In this document: piece by piece, positions 43,042 through 43,102 of the stretch
Numbering within the stretch: position 1 is the first letter of the stretch
How the letters are laid out: each line of letters begins with the position of its first letter
Origin: an uncultured Eubacterium sp.
GTDB taxonomy: Bacteria; Bacillota; Clostridia; Lachnospirales; Lachnospiraceae
Reading direction: 5' to 3'
Assembly: GCA_947089855.1 (NCBI GenBank)
Contig: CAMUML010000037.1
Span: 1 to 43,102, forward strand
DNA length: 43,102 nucleotides
Notes under the pieces: generated by a model
What the model was told of the DNA's origin: nothing
Seen by the model: the letters and a program-made list of their open reading frames with translations, nothing else
Databases searched by the model: none
Position numbers and translations under genes: made by a program

Positions 43042-43102
43042 GTTACTATTCACGGGTCAGGAATGCGCATAAACTGCGCATTCCGTGAGAACATGATTCA
43101 GG
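43042..43102. repeat. Truncated copy of the composite palindromic element family, at the window edge
   Basis: Begins GTTACTATTCAC (43042-43053), the same terminus as copies A-C and the composite. Then comes a perfect 10-bp hairpin GGAATGCGCA/TGCGCATTCC (43060-43084). The final TGATTCAGG (43094-43102) is the reverse complement of CCTGAATCA in the composite. The element runs off the end of the window. Confidence 0.6.

Overview
The window looks like a chromosomal segment of a spore-forming Clostridia, most likely a Lachnospiraceae gut bacterium. The reasons are a Spo0A master regulator, a spore photoproduct lyase-type radical SAM protein, Gram-positive AGGAGG ribosome binding sites, moderate GC content, and families typical of Lachnospiraceae (DUF5688, DUF4358, DHHW, an orphan UgpC/MsmX-type ATPase). 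There is no phage, insertion sequence with a transposase, or CRISPR array. Species is inferred only from content.

Layout. 1-3.7 kb: signal peptidase II, a MATE exporter and phosphoglycerate mutase gpmI on the plus strand. 3.7-6.3 kb: a PucR-type regulator and a sugar-ABC ATPase on the minus strand, each with a visible terminator. 6.9-9.7 kb: a three-gene plus-strand set of nucleoside phosphorylase-like protein, SDR and spore photoproduct lyase-like protein. 10.1-12.4 kb: spo0A followed by glycogen synthase glgA. 12.5-18.2 kb (minus): a DUF5688 protein and a complete polyamine ABC operon, xre-cupin regulator-potA-potB-potC-potD. 18.3-18.9 kb: a small unknown protein and tRNA-Thr(CGU). 19.0-23.2 kb: a hybrid histidine kinase translationally coupled to a solute-binding lipoprotein, with no separate response regulator. 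23.6-26.9 kb: a second MATE exporter, a DUF4358 protein and a DHHW protein. 27.1-28.5 kb: an FAD-dependent oxidoreductase. 29.2-40 kb: a long plus-strand set with a type IIA topoisomerase pair, dUTPase, a PRTase-like protein, ThyX, HisRS, AspRS and a secreted DUF3298 protein, which joins DNA topology, dTMP supply and tRNA charging. 40.3-42.9 kb (minus): an M20 amidohydrolase and a YfcC/DcuC-type transporter, probably a peptide or acyl-amino-acid uptake and hydrolysis pair.

The most unusual content is between genes. At least four kinds of structured element are present. (1) A 64-bp element with 16-bp terminal inverted repeats occurs in three nearly identical copies, one of them between the two topoisomerase genes; one copy is extended into a composite, and a related end runs off the right edge of the window. 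(2) A 46-nt block occurs twice and differs only by transitions; one copy is set in a pseudoknot-like arrangement. (3) A 238-bp stem with 29-bp perfect arms and a GC-rich, GNRA-capped core lies upstream of the topoisomerase promoter. (4) A 136-bp element with GTAACAGTTCAG ends sits in a 15-bp direct repeat. None carries a protein-coding gene. They look like non-autonomous mobile or structured-RNA elements.
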